Shown one piece after another: positions 44,697 through 53,630 of a stretch of 64,000 bases of DNA (within the stretch, counting starts at the first letter, position 1; every line of letters begins with the position of its first letter). Position numbers and translations under genes: made by a program. Origin of the DNA: Pseudomonadota bacterium (lineage in GTDB: Bacteria > Pseudomonadota > Alphaproteobacteria > Sneathiellales > Sneathiellaceae); assembly GCA_024743055.1 (NCBI GenBank), contig JANSXH010000015.1, positions 45,991-109,990 of the forward strand, given 5' to 3'. Below the pieces are notes generated by a model. That model did no database searches, had not been told where the DNA came from, and saw only the letters and a list, made by a program, of their open reading frames with translations.

Positions 44697-45357
44697 AATG
44701 CTTGGGTGCTGGCATACCTGGGAGGTTATCCCCCAGAATTCCCCGAAAACTCGGTCGTGATTTCACCCGCGAATACCATACTTTGGCAGTCGGGTGCTGC
44801 TCCCACGGGACGTCTGACAGATAGTCGATACAGGATAGCTGGGCAGCGGCGGTGATATCCGCCAGGCTAAACTCCTCGCCTGCTAACCAAGATCGGCGTT
44901 CGATTAGATAGGTTATATAGTCGAGATGGTAGTGTATATTATGATGCCCAGCCCGAATAGCGGCTGTATTTGGGGTGCCGGACTTGTTCAGCCGCTTCAT
45001 GATCTTTTCTTCGACCAGATTGTCGGTCACTTCCGCATAGAACTTCCGATCAAACCAAGTCATCAAGCGCCTGATTTCTGCCCGCTCGACTGGATTCGAT
45101 GGCATTAAGGGAGTGTCAGAGTAGACTTCCTCAAGATACTCACAGATGGCCTGGTTTCCAGAAATGATCACATCATTTTCGTCCAGGAGAACCGGCACTT
45201 CCCCCGCGGGGTTCATACCGAGAAATCGGTCCCTTCGTTCCCAGGTTTTTTCAATCCGCAGATCAAAATCGAGGCCTTTTTCCTCAAGAGCTAAACGGAC
45301 CTGGCGACAGGCAGGAGATATCCAGAAATGATAGAGTGTTCGCATGGGCCAGACCAT
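44677..45357 (-). CDS. Glutathione S-transferase
   Basis: A cytosolic GST of 226 residues with the thioredoxin-like N-domain ([34 protein letters not shown] and [10 protein letters not shown], the ESxxI-type glutathione site) and an alpha-helical C-domain ([17 protein letters not shown]). A Ser-Pro-Ala-Cys stretch sits at the catalytic position. Both ATGs at 45357 and 45345 are possible; I keep the first. It heads the GST-queG-methyltransferase unit. Confidence 0.86.
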   Translation of the reverse strand: MVWPMRTLYHFWISPACRQVRLALEEKGLDFDLRIEKTWERRDRFLGMNPAGEVPVLLDENDVIISGNQAICEYLEEVYSDTPLMPSNPVERAEIRRLMTWFDRKFYAEVTDNLVEEKIMKRLNKSGTPNTAAIRAGHHNIHYHLDYITYLIERRSWLAGEEFSLADITAAAQLSCIDYLSDVPWEQHPTAKVWYSRVKSRPSFRGILGDNLPGMPAPKHYADLDF

Positions 45358-45415
45358 ACCCCATGCAGTGAAAATGTAGAATAGGCTGAATGATCAAATC
45401 AGCAAAAAAGTACGG

Positions 45416-45688
45416 TCAGTTGATTGTGAAATCCCGCAATTTCTCGCTCTGCTTTAAAAGTCGTGCACATTCATGTCGGACCTGAGCGAACATCTCAGCT
45501 GTCTGCAATTTTCCAAGGTTATCAAGTCGATTTTCCTGTTTGAGGGCCGCGTCCGGAGCGTCATCTCCATAGACAAGAATGAACCGCCGAGCCGCCCATT
45601 GTACATGTTCCTTGCTTATAAAAGGTTCCCCAATGCTACCAAAGTTCCGTTGTAGCCTGGACGGTTGTGTATTCCGCAGTTCCTGCAT
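45416..45688 (-). CDS. Small conserved-type alphaproteobacterial hypothetical protein
   Basis: A 90-residue protein of no known function. The start at 45688 is preceded by GGAGAG; the frame is open to 45742. The pattern QWAARRFILVYGDDAPDAALKQ followed by an amphipathic helical tail (ENRLDNLGKLQTAEMFAQVR) resembles small one-domain helical proteins often annotated as hypothetical in Alphaproteobacteria, which have a similar W-x-A-x-x-x-I-x-x-Y-G-x-D-A motif. It is on the same strand as, and upstream of, the GST gene, 58 bases away. Confidence 0.6.
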   Translation of the reverse strand: MQELRNTQPSRLQRNFGSIGEPFISKEHVQWAARRFILVYGDDAPDAALKQENRLDNLGKLQTAEMFAQVRHECARLLKQSEKLRDFTIN

Positions 45689-45847
45689 GTATAGCTCTCC
45701 TTCTTTTCTCAACCCATTCTCGAAAACTATTTCATCAAGCATGGCAATAGAGGTTATGCAAACTGCGGGCCAAACTGAAAGCGGCAGTTTCCTGCGTTGT
45801 AGGTAGAATCCTCTTTCCGGAATGGCTGAAATAGGCAGATTTTTCCC

Positions 45848-45879
45848 AAAAAAAGACCGGCAGGTTGTGCCTGCCGATC
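45848..45879 (-). terminator. Rho-independent terminator of gltD-gltB
   Basis: On the minus strand GATCGGCAGG and CCTGCCGGTC pair around CACAA and are followed directly by TTTTTTT. It lies 22 bases after the gltB stop codon, the right position for ending the gltD-gltB transcript. Confidence 0.9.
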
Positions 45880-45900
45880 TGTTTGCGAAGTATTTCTGAC

Positions 45901-48900
45901 TTAAGCTGTTTCCAACGCCTCTTCATCACTCAAAGGGTGAGCGAGCTTATTCAGCATTTCTTTCGGGCAAACCTGATAAAATTTACCCAACTCCCAATCC
46001 CAGTCCGCGACGAGTGACTGAGCAAGGGGAGACTGTGTCTGCTTCGCATGCTGAGCAACAGTATCTTTCAGAACACCCGCCCAATATTCAGAAGTAACCC
46101 TTTGATAGACAACGGAATCATCGTTGATATTGGTTGGCAGGGTATCTTCAGTATCATAGACGAAAGCCATCCCGCCGGTCATGCCTGCGGCAAAATTATC
46201 GCCGACAGGACCCAAAACCGTCACCAAACCACCGGTCATATATTCGCAGCCATTGGTTCCGCAGCCTTCCACTACTGATGTCGCGCCGGAATTACGAACC
46301 GCAAATCTCTCCCCGGCCTGCCCCGCTGCATAGAGGTAGCCTGAGGTAGCACCATAAAGGACCGTATTACCGACAATCGCGTTATCGTTCCATTTCAAAG
46401 GGCTGGAAGTGAGCGGACGTACCACGATGGTTCCACCTGAAAGACCCTTTCCGCAATAGTCATTGGCGTCTCCGAGAACCTCTAACTTAAGTCCCTGGAC
46501 AGAAAACGCACCCAAGGACTGACCGGCTGACCCACGCAGGCGCACGGTGATATGGCCCGGCTCTAGCCCGGTCATGCCAAATTCACGAACGATATGGGAC
46601 GACAGTTTCGTGCCAATAGCGCGATGGGTATTGCGAATACTATAAGCGAGTTGTTTCTTCTCACCGCCCTTGGTGAAAACACTGCTTGAATCCATAATCA
46701 TCCGGGCATCGAGCGTTTCCGGAACCGGAACAGGCCCGTCGTTAATACAGTATCTTGGATTATCACCTGCATCGGCTTCTGCCAGAAGCGGGTTGAGATC
46801 CAGATCATCCAAATGTGCTGAACCACGACTCACCTGGGTCAGTAGACTGCTTCTGCCAATGATCTCTTGCAGAGAGCTGTATCCCAATTCTGCCAAAATC
46901 TCGCGAACCTCTTCTGCAAGGAAGCTAAACAGGTTCACTACCTTGTCGGCATTTCCCTCATATTTCTTACGGAGTTCTTCATCCTGAGTGCAGATGCCCA
47001 CCGGGCAGGTATTAGAATGGCACTGCCGAACCAGAATACATCCGAGTGCCACCAAAGCACCGGTCCCCAAACCATATTCCTCACCGCCCATAAGCGCGCT
47101 GATGACAATGTCCCGACCGGTTTTCATACCGCCATCTACTCTGAGCAAAATGCCTGGGCGTAGTTTATTAAGGGTCAATACCTGGTTGACCTCAGGTAAT
47201 CCCATTTCCCATGGAACACCGGCATATTTAAGCGATGTTTGCGGGCTTGCACCGGTACCACCGGAATTTCCGGAAATCATGATGACATCGGCTTTGGCTT
47301 TGGCTACACCCGCAGCCACGGTTCCAATCCCGGCTTCTGCAACAAGCTTTACGCAAACCCGAGCTTCGGGATTGATTTGCTTCAGGTCATAGATCAGCTG
47401 TGCCAGATCCTCGATGGAATAGATATCATGATGTGGCGGAGGGGATATCAAAGTTACCCCTGGTGTCGAATTTCTGAGTTTAGCGATCATTTCAGATACC
47501 TTGAAACCAGGAAGCTGACCGCCTTCACCAGGTTTCGCACCTTGAGCAATCTTAATTTCGATTTCTTCGCAGTTATTCAGATATTCTGCAGTTACCCCGA
47601 ACCGTCCGGAAGCAATCTGCTTAATGGCGGAGTTGGCGTTATCCCCATTAGGGCGCGGTTTGAAGCGATTAACATCCTCTCCACCTTCTCCGCTGTCAGA
47701 CTTGCCGCCGATCCTGTTCATGGCAATAGCCAAAGTTTCGTGGGCTTCCTTACTTAATGCACCAAGACTCATCGCGCCTGTGACAAAGCGCTTGCGGATC
47801 TCTGTAATGCTCTCAACCTCGTCGATTGAGATCGGCTCGCGATCCGATTTCAAGTCCAGCAAATCCCGCAAATTTACAGGCGCCATCCGGCTCATGCCTT
47901 CACTGTACTTCTTGTAGAGCGAATAGCTGTCTTTCTCGACGGCGGTTTGCAACATATGAACGAGTTCACCGTCAAAGGAATGAACTTCGCCGGACGCCCG
48001 ATATCTATAAAGACCGCCAACGGGAAGGCTGATCACATCTTCCTGATAGGCTTTCTGATGTTGTTCCAGAACCTTGTGCTGGATGCCCGGAAGACCAATT
48101 CCGGATATCCGCGAAGGCATGCCGGGGAAAAACTCGGCAACCAATGCCCGGGACAAGCCGACTGCTTCAAAGTTATAGCCCCCGCGATAAGAGCTAATGA
48201 CTGAAATACCCATTTTTGACATGACTTTCAGGAGGCCTTGATCCACTGCTTCCTTGGCCCTTGCCAAACAAGCATCAATGTCAAGACCAGGGAACAATCC
48301 TCGTTCATGTCGATCTGCAATGGTTTCCTGGAGCAAATAGGCGTTTATAGTCGTAGCACCCACACCGATCAGAACCGCAAAATACTGGACATCCAGACAT
48401 TCGCCGGTTCGGATATTGATGGAGGTAAAGGTTCTTAGTCCTTCATTGACAAGATGCGTGTGCACCCCAGCTGCCGCCAGAATAGAAGGAATAGGCGCTC
48501 TTTGTGCGCTGGCCTCCATATCACTGAGTATCAAATGAGCGCAGCCGCCCCGAACGGCATTTTCTGCTTCCTCACGAATACGCTGCAGTGCGCTGGCCAA
48601 AGCATCTGGACCTTCAGAAACATCGAAAGTGCAATCAATTACCTGAGCGCCATCACCCATATATGATTGCATGGCATCAAATTCTCCATTTGTCAGAATC
48701 GGTGATTCCAATGACAAAATTTCTGCCTGGCTTTTATCCTCATCAAGAATGTTGTTGAGGTTACCAAGGCGCGTTTTCAGGGTCATGACCCGCCGTTCGC
48801 GCAAACTATCAATAGGAGGATTGGTGACCTGGCTGAAGCGTTGTCGGAAATAGTGATGCAAACCCCGATAATGCTTCGAAAGCACGGCAAGGGGCGTATC

Positions 48901-50469
48901 ATCTCCCATAGATCCGACCGCTTCTTTCCCATCCTCAACCATGGGCTGCAGGATCAGCTCCAGATCTTCCATACTCCAACCTGCACAAAGCTGGCGTTGC
49001 CTAAGATCTTTTCTATCAAAACGGCGTTTCTCTTCCGCTCCGCTCAGCTTCTCACCCAAATTGACAATGTTCTCGATCCATTTGTCGAACGGCTGAGCTG
49101 CAGCCATTTTGTCCTTGAGCTCATTATCAAAATAGAAGACACCTTTTTTAAGATCGACGCCAATCATCTGCCCTGGACCAACCCTCCCTTTACGCACGAT
49201 TTGGGCTTCATTGACTGGCACCATGCCGGTCTCGGAACCAACGATCAACATGCCATCGCCAGTAATGGTATAGCGAAGTGGACGCAAGCCATTACGATCC
49301 ATGCCGGCAATAACCCAACGGCCATCCGTCGCACAAATCGCTGCAGGACCATCCCAAGGCTCCATCACCGAGTTGCAATAGGCGTACAGCGCCTGATGTT
49401 TTGGTGGCATCGCGGGACGGTTGGCCCAGCTTTCTGGAATGAGAAGTGTCTTGGACATCGGTGCACTGCGGCCGGCGCGAACCAGAACCTCAAACACAGC
49501 ATCAAGAGCGGCACTATCGGAACTGCCGGCCTGAATAATTGGCTTTACGTCATCTGAACGGTCGCCAAATGTGGAGGAAACCATACGTATCTCATGGCTC
49601 TTCATCCAATTGACATTGCCGCGGATGGTGTTGATTTCCCCGTTATGGGCAAGCACCCGAAATGGCTGGGCCAGGTTCCAGGTCGGGAAGGTATTGGTCG
49701 AATAACGCTGATGATAAATGGCGAAGTTAGAGACAAACCGCTCATCCAACAAATCAGGGTAGAAACTGGACAGTTGCTCTGCCAGGAACATTCCTTTGTA
49801 AATAATGGACCGGCAGGATAGCGTACAAATATAAAAGCCGCTGATATGCGCTTCGAGAACTTTCTTCTCAATCCGGCGGCGGATAATATAAAGATCCCGC
49901 TCAAATTCGTTATCATCTCCACCACGGGTATTGGCAATCATGATCTGCTCAATTTCCGGGCGGGTGGCATTGGCTTTTTCACCAATGATGCTGGCGTCAA
50001 CAGGGACCTGTCGCCAACCATAGATGTAATAGCCAAAGGCCAGGACTTCGCTTTCAACAATCGTTCGGCATGTTTCCTGACCTTCGAAATCAGTCTTAGG
50101 CAAAAACACCATACCGACAGCCAGACTGCCCTCAATGGGCTCATGACCAGTCCGGGCGATATGTTCCTTGAAGAAATCCTGTGGGATCTGAACATGAATG
50201 CCGCAGCCGTCTCCGGTCTTGCCGTCCGCGTCTACTGCACCGCGATGCCAAACAGCGCGCAGAGCATCAATGCCGGCCGCAACGACTTTGCGTGATGGCT
50301 TGCCATCAATTGATGCAACAAGGCCAACACCGCAATTGTCTTTTTCTTCAGCAGGATCATAAAGACCCTCGCGCTCAAGGAAAGCAGCGTTATCTGTCCA
50401 GGATTTAACGAAGTCCTCACCGGGAACGGAAGATGGGGATATTTCTTGGTTTCGCTTTTTCATTGTCAT
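45901..50469 (-). CDS. gltB: Glutamate synthase (NADPH) large subunit
   Basis: The large subunit of GOGAT, which takes the amide nitrogen of glutamine to 2-oxoglutarate. The 1522-residue protein has a prosequence of about 45 residues; cleavage before Cys46 (DNCGVGLVAS) would free the amidotransferase nucleophile. The central and FMN domains follow, with the 3Fe-4S ligands in CILVRQCHSNTCPVGICTQ, and then the C-terminal beta-helix (GxxxG repeats around GLSGGTIVVRP). It lies 12 bases after gltD, with a terminator behind it. Confidence 0.98.
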   Translation of the reverse strand: MTMKKRNQEISPSSVPGEDFVKSWTDNAAFLEREGLYDPAEEKDNCGVGLVASIDGKPSRKVVAAGIDALRAVWHRGAVDADGKTGDGCGIHVQIPQDFFKEHIARTGHEPIEGSLAVGMVFLPKTDFEGQETCRTIVESEVLAFGYYIYGWRQVPVDASIIGEKANATRPEIEQIMIANTRGGDDNEFERDLYIIRRRIEKKVLEAHISGFYICTLSCRSIIYKGMFLAEQLSSFYPDLLDERFVSNFAIYHQRYSTNTFPTWNLAQPFRVLAHNGEINTIRGNVNWMKSHEIRMVSSTFGDRSDDVKPIIQAGSSDSAALDAVFEVLVRAGRSAPMSKTLLIPESWANRPAMPPKHQALYAYCNSVMEPWDGPAAICATDGRWVIAGMDRNGLRPLRYTITGDGMLIVGSETGMVPVNEAQIVRKGRVGPGQMIGVDLKKGVFYFDNELKDKMAAAQPFDKWIENIVNLGEKLSGAEEKRRFDRKDLRQRQLCAGWSMEDLELILQPMVEDGKEAVGSMGDDTPLAVLSKHYRGLHHYFRQRFSQVTNPPIDSLRERRVMTLKTRLGNLNNILDEDKSQAEILSLESPILTNGEFDAMQSYMGDGAQVIDCTFDVSEGPDALASALQRIREEAENAVRGGCAHLILSDMEASAQRAPIPSILAAAGVHTHLVNEGLRTFTSINIRTGECLDVQYFAVLIGVGATTINAYLLQETIADRHERGLFPGLDIDACLARAKEAVDQGLLKVMSKMGISVISSYRGGYNFEAVGLSRALVAEFFPGMPSRISGIGLPGIQHKVLEQHQKAYQEDVISLPVGGLYRYRASGEVHSFDGELVHMLQTAVEKDSYSLYKKYSEGMSRMAPVNLRDLLDLKSDREPISIDEVESITEIRKRFVTGAMSLGALSKEAHETLAIAMNRIGGKSDSGEGGEDVNRFKPRPNGDNANSAIKQIASGRFGVTAEYLNNCEEIEIKIAQGAKPGEGGQLPGFKVSEMIAKLRNSTPGVTLISPPPHHDIYSIEDLAQLIYDLKQINPEARVCVKLVAEAGIGTVAAGVAKAKADVIMISGNSGGTGASPQTSLKYAGVPWEMGLPEVNQVLTLNKLRPGILLRVDGGMKTGRDIVISALMGGEEYGLGTGALVALGCILVRQCHSNTCPVGICTQDEELRKKYEGNADKVVNLFSFLAEEVREILAELGYSSLQEIIGRSSLLTQVSRGSAHLDDLDLNPLLAEADAGDNPRYCINDGPVPVPETLDARMIMDSSSVFTKGGEKKQLAYSIRNTHRAIGTKLSSHIVREFGMTGLEPGHITVRLRGSAGQSLGAFSVQGLKLEVLGDANDYCGKGLSGGTIVVRPLTSSPLKWNDNAIVGNTVLYGATSGYLYAAGQAGERFAVRNSGATSVVEGCGTNGCEYMTGGLVTVLGPVGDNFAAGMTGGMAFVYDTEDTLPTNINDDSVVYQRVTSEYWAGVLKDTVAQHAKQTQSPLAQSLVADWDWELGKFYQVCPKEMLNKLAHPLSDEEALETA

Positions 50470-50481
50470 CCTCTTAAATCT

Positions 50482-51924
50482 TCAGGACGCGAGGGCCGCT
50501 TCGGCTAAACCGCGTCTATCTGACAGATATTTGTGAATTGCCGTTGCTGTGTCCCGACCATCGCGGATCGCCCACACGACTAATGAAGCCCCTCTGACGA
50601 TGTCACCAATGGCGTACACACCTTCTAGATTCGTTTGCCCGGTTCCATAACTCGCCATGATCGTTCCCCAACGGGATACCTCCAAACCTGGCTCATCAAA
50701 CAAAGCGGGGACATCTTCCGCATCAAAACCAAGTGCTTTGATGGCCAGGTCACAAGGAATGTCGTGCTCGGATCCTGAAATCTCTACAGGAACTTGCCGT
50801 CCGGAAGAATCAGCAATACCGAGATGCATATTTATGGCTTTCACTCCCGAAACTGTGTCATCGCCGAGAAAAGCTTTTGGAGCAGATAGCCAGACGAACT
50901 CAACACCTTCTTCTTCCGCATTGACAACTTCTCGTAAGGATCCCGGCATATTCTTGCGGTCGCGCCGATACAGGCATTTGACCGATTTAGCGCCTTGCCG
51001 AACAGCTGTGCGCACACAATCCATCGCCGTATCACCGCCACCAACGACAACGACATTTTTTCCCACAGCGTTGAGGGTTCCGTCATCAAAAGCCGGTACA
51101 TCATCACCAAGGCCCTTACGATTGGATGCAGTCAAAAATTCCAACGCAGGAACAATTCCATCAAGCCCGCTTCCTGGAACCGTAATATCCCGAGCTTTGT
51201 AAACGCCAGTGGCAATGATCACGGAATCATGTTTGTCCCGAAGTTCGGAGAAGCTCAAATCCCGGCCAACTTCAAAATTTAGGTGGAAAGTGACACCACT
51301 ATCGGCAAGCAGTTTTGCCCGCTTTTCAACCACGTCTTTTTCAAGTTTGAATCCAGGAATTCCATAGACAAGCAAGCCGCCAATTCGATCGTAACGGTCA
51401 TAAACATGCACCTGGTACCCTTTTTTGCGCAGTTCATCAGCTGCGGCCAAGCCGCCAGGACCCGCGCCAATGATCCCGACAGACTGCTCGAGCTCTCGAG
51501 TAACCTTAGTCGGCTTGATCCAACCTTTTTCCCAGGCCGTATCAGTTATGTATTTCTCCACCGCCCCGATGGTGACAGATTCAAATCCCTTTTCAATAAC
51601 ACAGGACCCTTCACACAATCGGTCTTGCGGGCAAATCCGTCCGCAGATTTCCGGAAAGTTGTTGGTCGCCTGACTGATTTCATAGGCTTCTTCCAGACGC
51701 CCATTGGCCGTGAGGTTCAGCCAGTCCGGGATATTGTTTTGAACCGGGCAATGGACCTGGCAGTAGGGAATTCCACATTGGGAGCAACGACTCGCCTGAT
51801 CAACCGCCTTTTGCGTCGCGAATTCATCATAGATTTCCTGAAAGTCTTCGCGCCGCTCTTCTGCCGAGCGCTTGGCCGGCATGTTCTTTTCGAGAGTCAC
51901 GAACTTAAGCATGTTCTTTGTCAT
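50482..51924 (-). CDS. gltD: Glutamate synthase (NADPH) small subunit
   Basis: The FAD- and NADPH-binding electron input subunit of GOGAT, 480 residues. Two 4Fe-4S motifs are seen: CSQCGIPYCQVHCPVQ and CGRICPQDRLCEGSCV. The FAD fold is VGIIGAGPGGLAAADELRKKG and the NADPH fold is VVVVGGGDTAMDCVRTAVRQG (both given in part). The start at 51924 has AAGGA 6 bases upstream. It is the first gene of the operon here; gltD before gltB is one of the two usual orders. Confidence 0.97.
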   Translation of the reverse strand: MTKNMLKFVTLEKNMPAKRSAEERREDFQEIYDEFATQKAVDQASRCSQCGIPYCQVHCPVQNNIPDWLNLTANGRLEEAYEISQATNNFPEICGRICPQDRLCEGSCVIEKGFESVTIGAVEKYITDTAWEKGWIKPTKVTRELEQSVGIIGAGPGGLAAADELRKKGYQVHVYDRYDRIGGLLVYGIPGFKLEKDVVEKRAKLLADSGVTFHLNFEVGRDLSFSELRDKHDSVIIATGVYKARDITVPGSGLDGIVPALEFLTASNRKGLGDDVPAFDDGTLNAVGKNVVVVGGGDTAMDCVRTAVRQGAKSVKCLYRRDRKNMPGSLREVVNAEEEGVEFVWLSAPKAFLGDDTVSGVKAINMHLGIADSSGRQVPVEISGSEHDIPCDLAIKALGFDAEDVPALFDEPGLEVSRWGTIMASYGTGQTNLEGVYAIGDIVRGASLVVWAIRDGRDTATAIHKYLSDRRGLAEAALAS

Positions 51925-52131
51925 CAGGCGTCCTTATTTCGATCTCGGAAAACCGAGCTCCGTCATTTCTCAAACACGTGTTACCGATTCCCCTGCTGTA
52001 ACCTTACGCAACGCCTCCGGACTAAAATTTCCAGTTTTTGTTGGCTTTTTTTCAACGCGTCATGGTTTTGTCGCACTTGCGGGTTACTGTTAGTATCCTA
52101 GAATAACGCAAAAATCCAGCGAAAAAGCACG

Positions 52132-52156
52132 TTTATGTCAGTAATATTGACATAAA
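52132..52156. promoter_or_regulatory. Perfect inverted repeat upstream of gltD
   Basis: TTTATGTCA and TGACATAAA are perfect 9-bp arms around seven bases (centre 52144, about 220 bp upstream of the gltD ATG). The spacing fits a dimeric regulator site. It is followed on the minus strand by CGTGCTTTTT, so a weak terminator role is an alternative. Confidence 0.5.
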
Positions 52157-52216
52157 TTCGACGTGGACTGAAGGCGTGGCGGGGAAATGCGTACGCAATT
52201 TAGAAAATCATGCAAA

Positions 52217-52241
52217 TTTTAGTTCCATTTCGGAACTAAAA
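52217..52241 (-). terminator. AT-rich stem-loop after the NDUFA9-like gene
   Basis: Perfect 10-bp arms TTTTAGTTCC and GGAACTAAAA around five bases, 12 bases after the stop codon at 52254. The A and T runs on both sides make it work as a terminator in either direction, most likely for the minus-strand gene. Confidence 0.55.
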
Positions 52242-52253
52242 AATTTCGATGAC

Positions 52254-53207
52254 TTAGATAACTACAAGAGGCTGTGTGCCACCGCCCTTCCTAAAGCGAC
52301 GAAGATATTCGGGTACAATACCATCAATGGTACCTGCCGTAATACCAAGATCAGAAAGTCCGGGGAAGGATCCGCTGGCTACATTATCGGTTTTCAAAAG
52401 CTTTACCTGATCCGGTGTGAGTTGTGGTCGTCCTGGCACTAGATTCATAAAAACAGCCATCACTGACATGACCGCAGAGGGCACAGGCACAAGCAAGCAC
52501 TTTCGGTTAGTAAATTCCAAGGTCTTTTCCATCAGTTCCTTGAACGTGAAGACATCAGGTCCTGTAAGTTCCCAAGTTTTTCCTTGCTGGGCTGGATTTT
52601 CAATGATCCGCAAAATGGCCTCGGTCAGATCTTCAACCCATATGGGTTGCATCTTTGATGATCCACCATCAGCCAGAGGAAAAACCGGGGCGAGTGTCAA
52701 AATCTGCGCGAAGCGATTAAAGAAATCATCATTGATCCCGAAAACGACGGAAGGTCGCAAAATTGTGGCGCCCGGAAATTCTTTTGAAGCAAGCTCTTCA
52801 CCTGCCGCTTTGCTACGAGCGTAGAGAGCCTCATGCTGTTTGTCTGCCCCGAGTGCCGACATATGAATCAATTGCGAAACTCCTGCAGCCTTTGAAGCAG
52901 CGGCAATCCGCTCTGCTGCATCTACGTGTATCGCGCCAAATTTCTGCGCCCCTCTCTCATAAAGAATACCGACCAGGTTGATAACAATGTCGGCATCAGC
53001 CACCGCGCGTTCTACTGATTGCTGATTACGGACATTTGTTTTTAGCCCGACTATCTGTCCAACATTTCCCTGTGTCATGAGTTGCGTTGCTGATTCTGGA
53101 TCACGCGTTGCCAGCCTGATCCGGTACCCGCTTGTCGCAAGACGGCTGACAAGATGACGACCAATAAAACCCGTACCCCCGATAATGGTTATCAACTGAT
53201 CTGACAT
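52254..53207 (-). CDS. NDUFA9-like extended SDR (complex I-associated family)
   Basis: A 317-residue NAD(P)-binding protein of the atypical extended SDR group, related to the mitochondrial complex I subunit NDUFA9. It starts MSDQLITIIGGTGFIGRHLVSRLA and contains MSALGADKQHEALYARSKAAGEE with the YxxxK pair and ATILRPSVVFGINDDFFNRFA. The frame is open to 53222, but the ATG at 53207 begins the fold. Bacterial members are commonly annotated as complex I NDUFA9 subunit family proteins; the reaction is unknown. Confidence 0.86.
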   Translation of the reverse strand: MSDQLITIIGGTGFIGRHLVSRLATSGYRIRLATRDPESATQLMTQGNVGQIVGLKTNVRNQQSVERAVADADIVINLVGILYERGAQKFGAIHVDAAERIAAASKAAGVSQLIHMSALGADKQHEALYARSKAAGEELASKEFPGATILRPSVVFGINDDFFNRFAQILTLAPVFPLADGGSSKMQPIWVEDLTEAILRIIENPAQQGKTWELTGPDVFTFKELMEKTLEFTNRKCLLVPVPSAVMSVMAVFMNLVPGRPQLTPDQVKLLKTDNVASGSFPGLSDLGITAGTIDGIVPEYLRRFRKGGGTQPLVVI

Positions 53208-53250
53208 CGTTTGTTCCTTCATTGATCTGCGCCGCTAAAGATTGGCGAAT

Positions 53251-53270
53251 ATCCCGGTATTATACGGGAT
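53251..53270 (-). promoter_or_regulatory. TATAAT promoter core inside a palindrome, upstream of the NDUFA9-like gene
   Basis: On the minus strand ATCCCG-TATAATAC-CGGGAT contains a perfect -10 hexamer between perfect 6-bp arms, 44 bases upstream of the ATG. The arms could bind a repressor covering the -10 box. No good -35 box is seen at 17 bases. Confidence 0.5.
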
Positions 53271-53383
53271 TATCTACCTGCTAAAAGCCCCAAGGCCAAG
53301 TCCAAACAATAAAAAAATGTTCATTGGTGACGAAGTTAGTTGACATATAGCAAGCTGCTTTATATCAGAGGCGTCACTGCGAT

Positions 53384-53470
53384 GCCCAGGTGGCGGAATT
53401 GGTAGACGCGCTAGCTTCAGGTGCTAGTGGCCGTATGGTCGTGGAAGTTCGAGTCTTCTCCTGGGCACCA
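53384..53470 (+). tRNA. tRNA-Leu (anticodon CAG)
   Basis: An 87-base class II tRNA with acceptor GCCCAGG/CCTGGGC, D-arm, anticodon stem CTAGC/GCTAG with loop TTCAGGT (anticodon CAG), a long variable arm (TGGCCGTATGGTCGT region), T-loop TTCGAGT and encoded CCA. Confidence 0.97.
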
Positions 53471-53630
53471 TTCTCTTCTTACTTCTATTAAGGGGTGAGA
53501 TTGATTTCATTAGACTGTCTTACCTCTCCGGTCAGTTATCCATCACCTAACGGTTATAACAGATTGTGCTTTTATTGAGCGTCAACATAGGTCTATCCTC
53601 CTTGTCGGATAAGGCATTGGGGAGGACGGT

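Larger units (their letters stand above)
51925..52253. other. Regulatory region upstream of gltD
   Basis: A 329-base region without a gene. It holds the 25-bp dyad at 52132-52156 and, at 52217-52241, a 10-bp stem for the NDUFA9-like gene's end (see separate entries). No sigma-54 element or match to the urt/glnK motif was seen, so the gltBD promoter is probably sigma-70 type. Confidence 0.5.

Noticed and set aside
48841..49557. 238-codon plus-strand frame inside gltB
   Set aside because: Antisense of a complete gltB; no domain seen.
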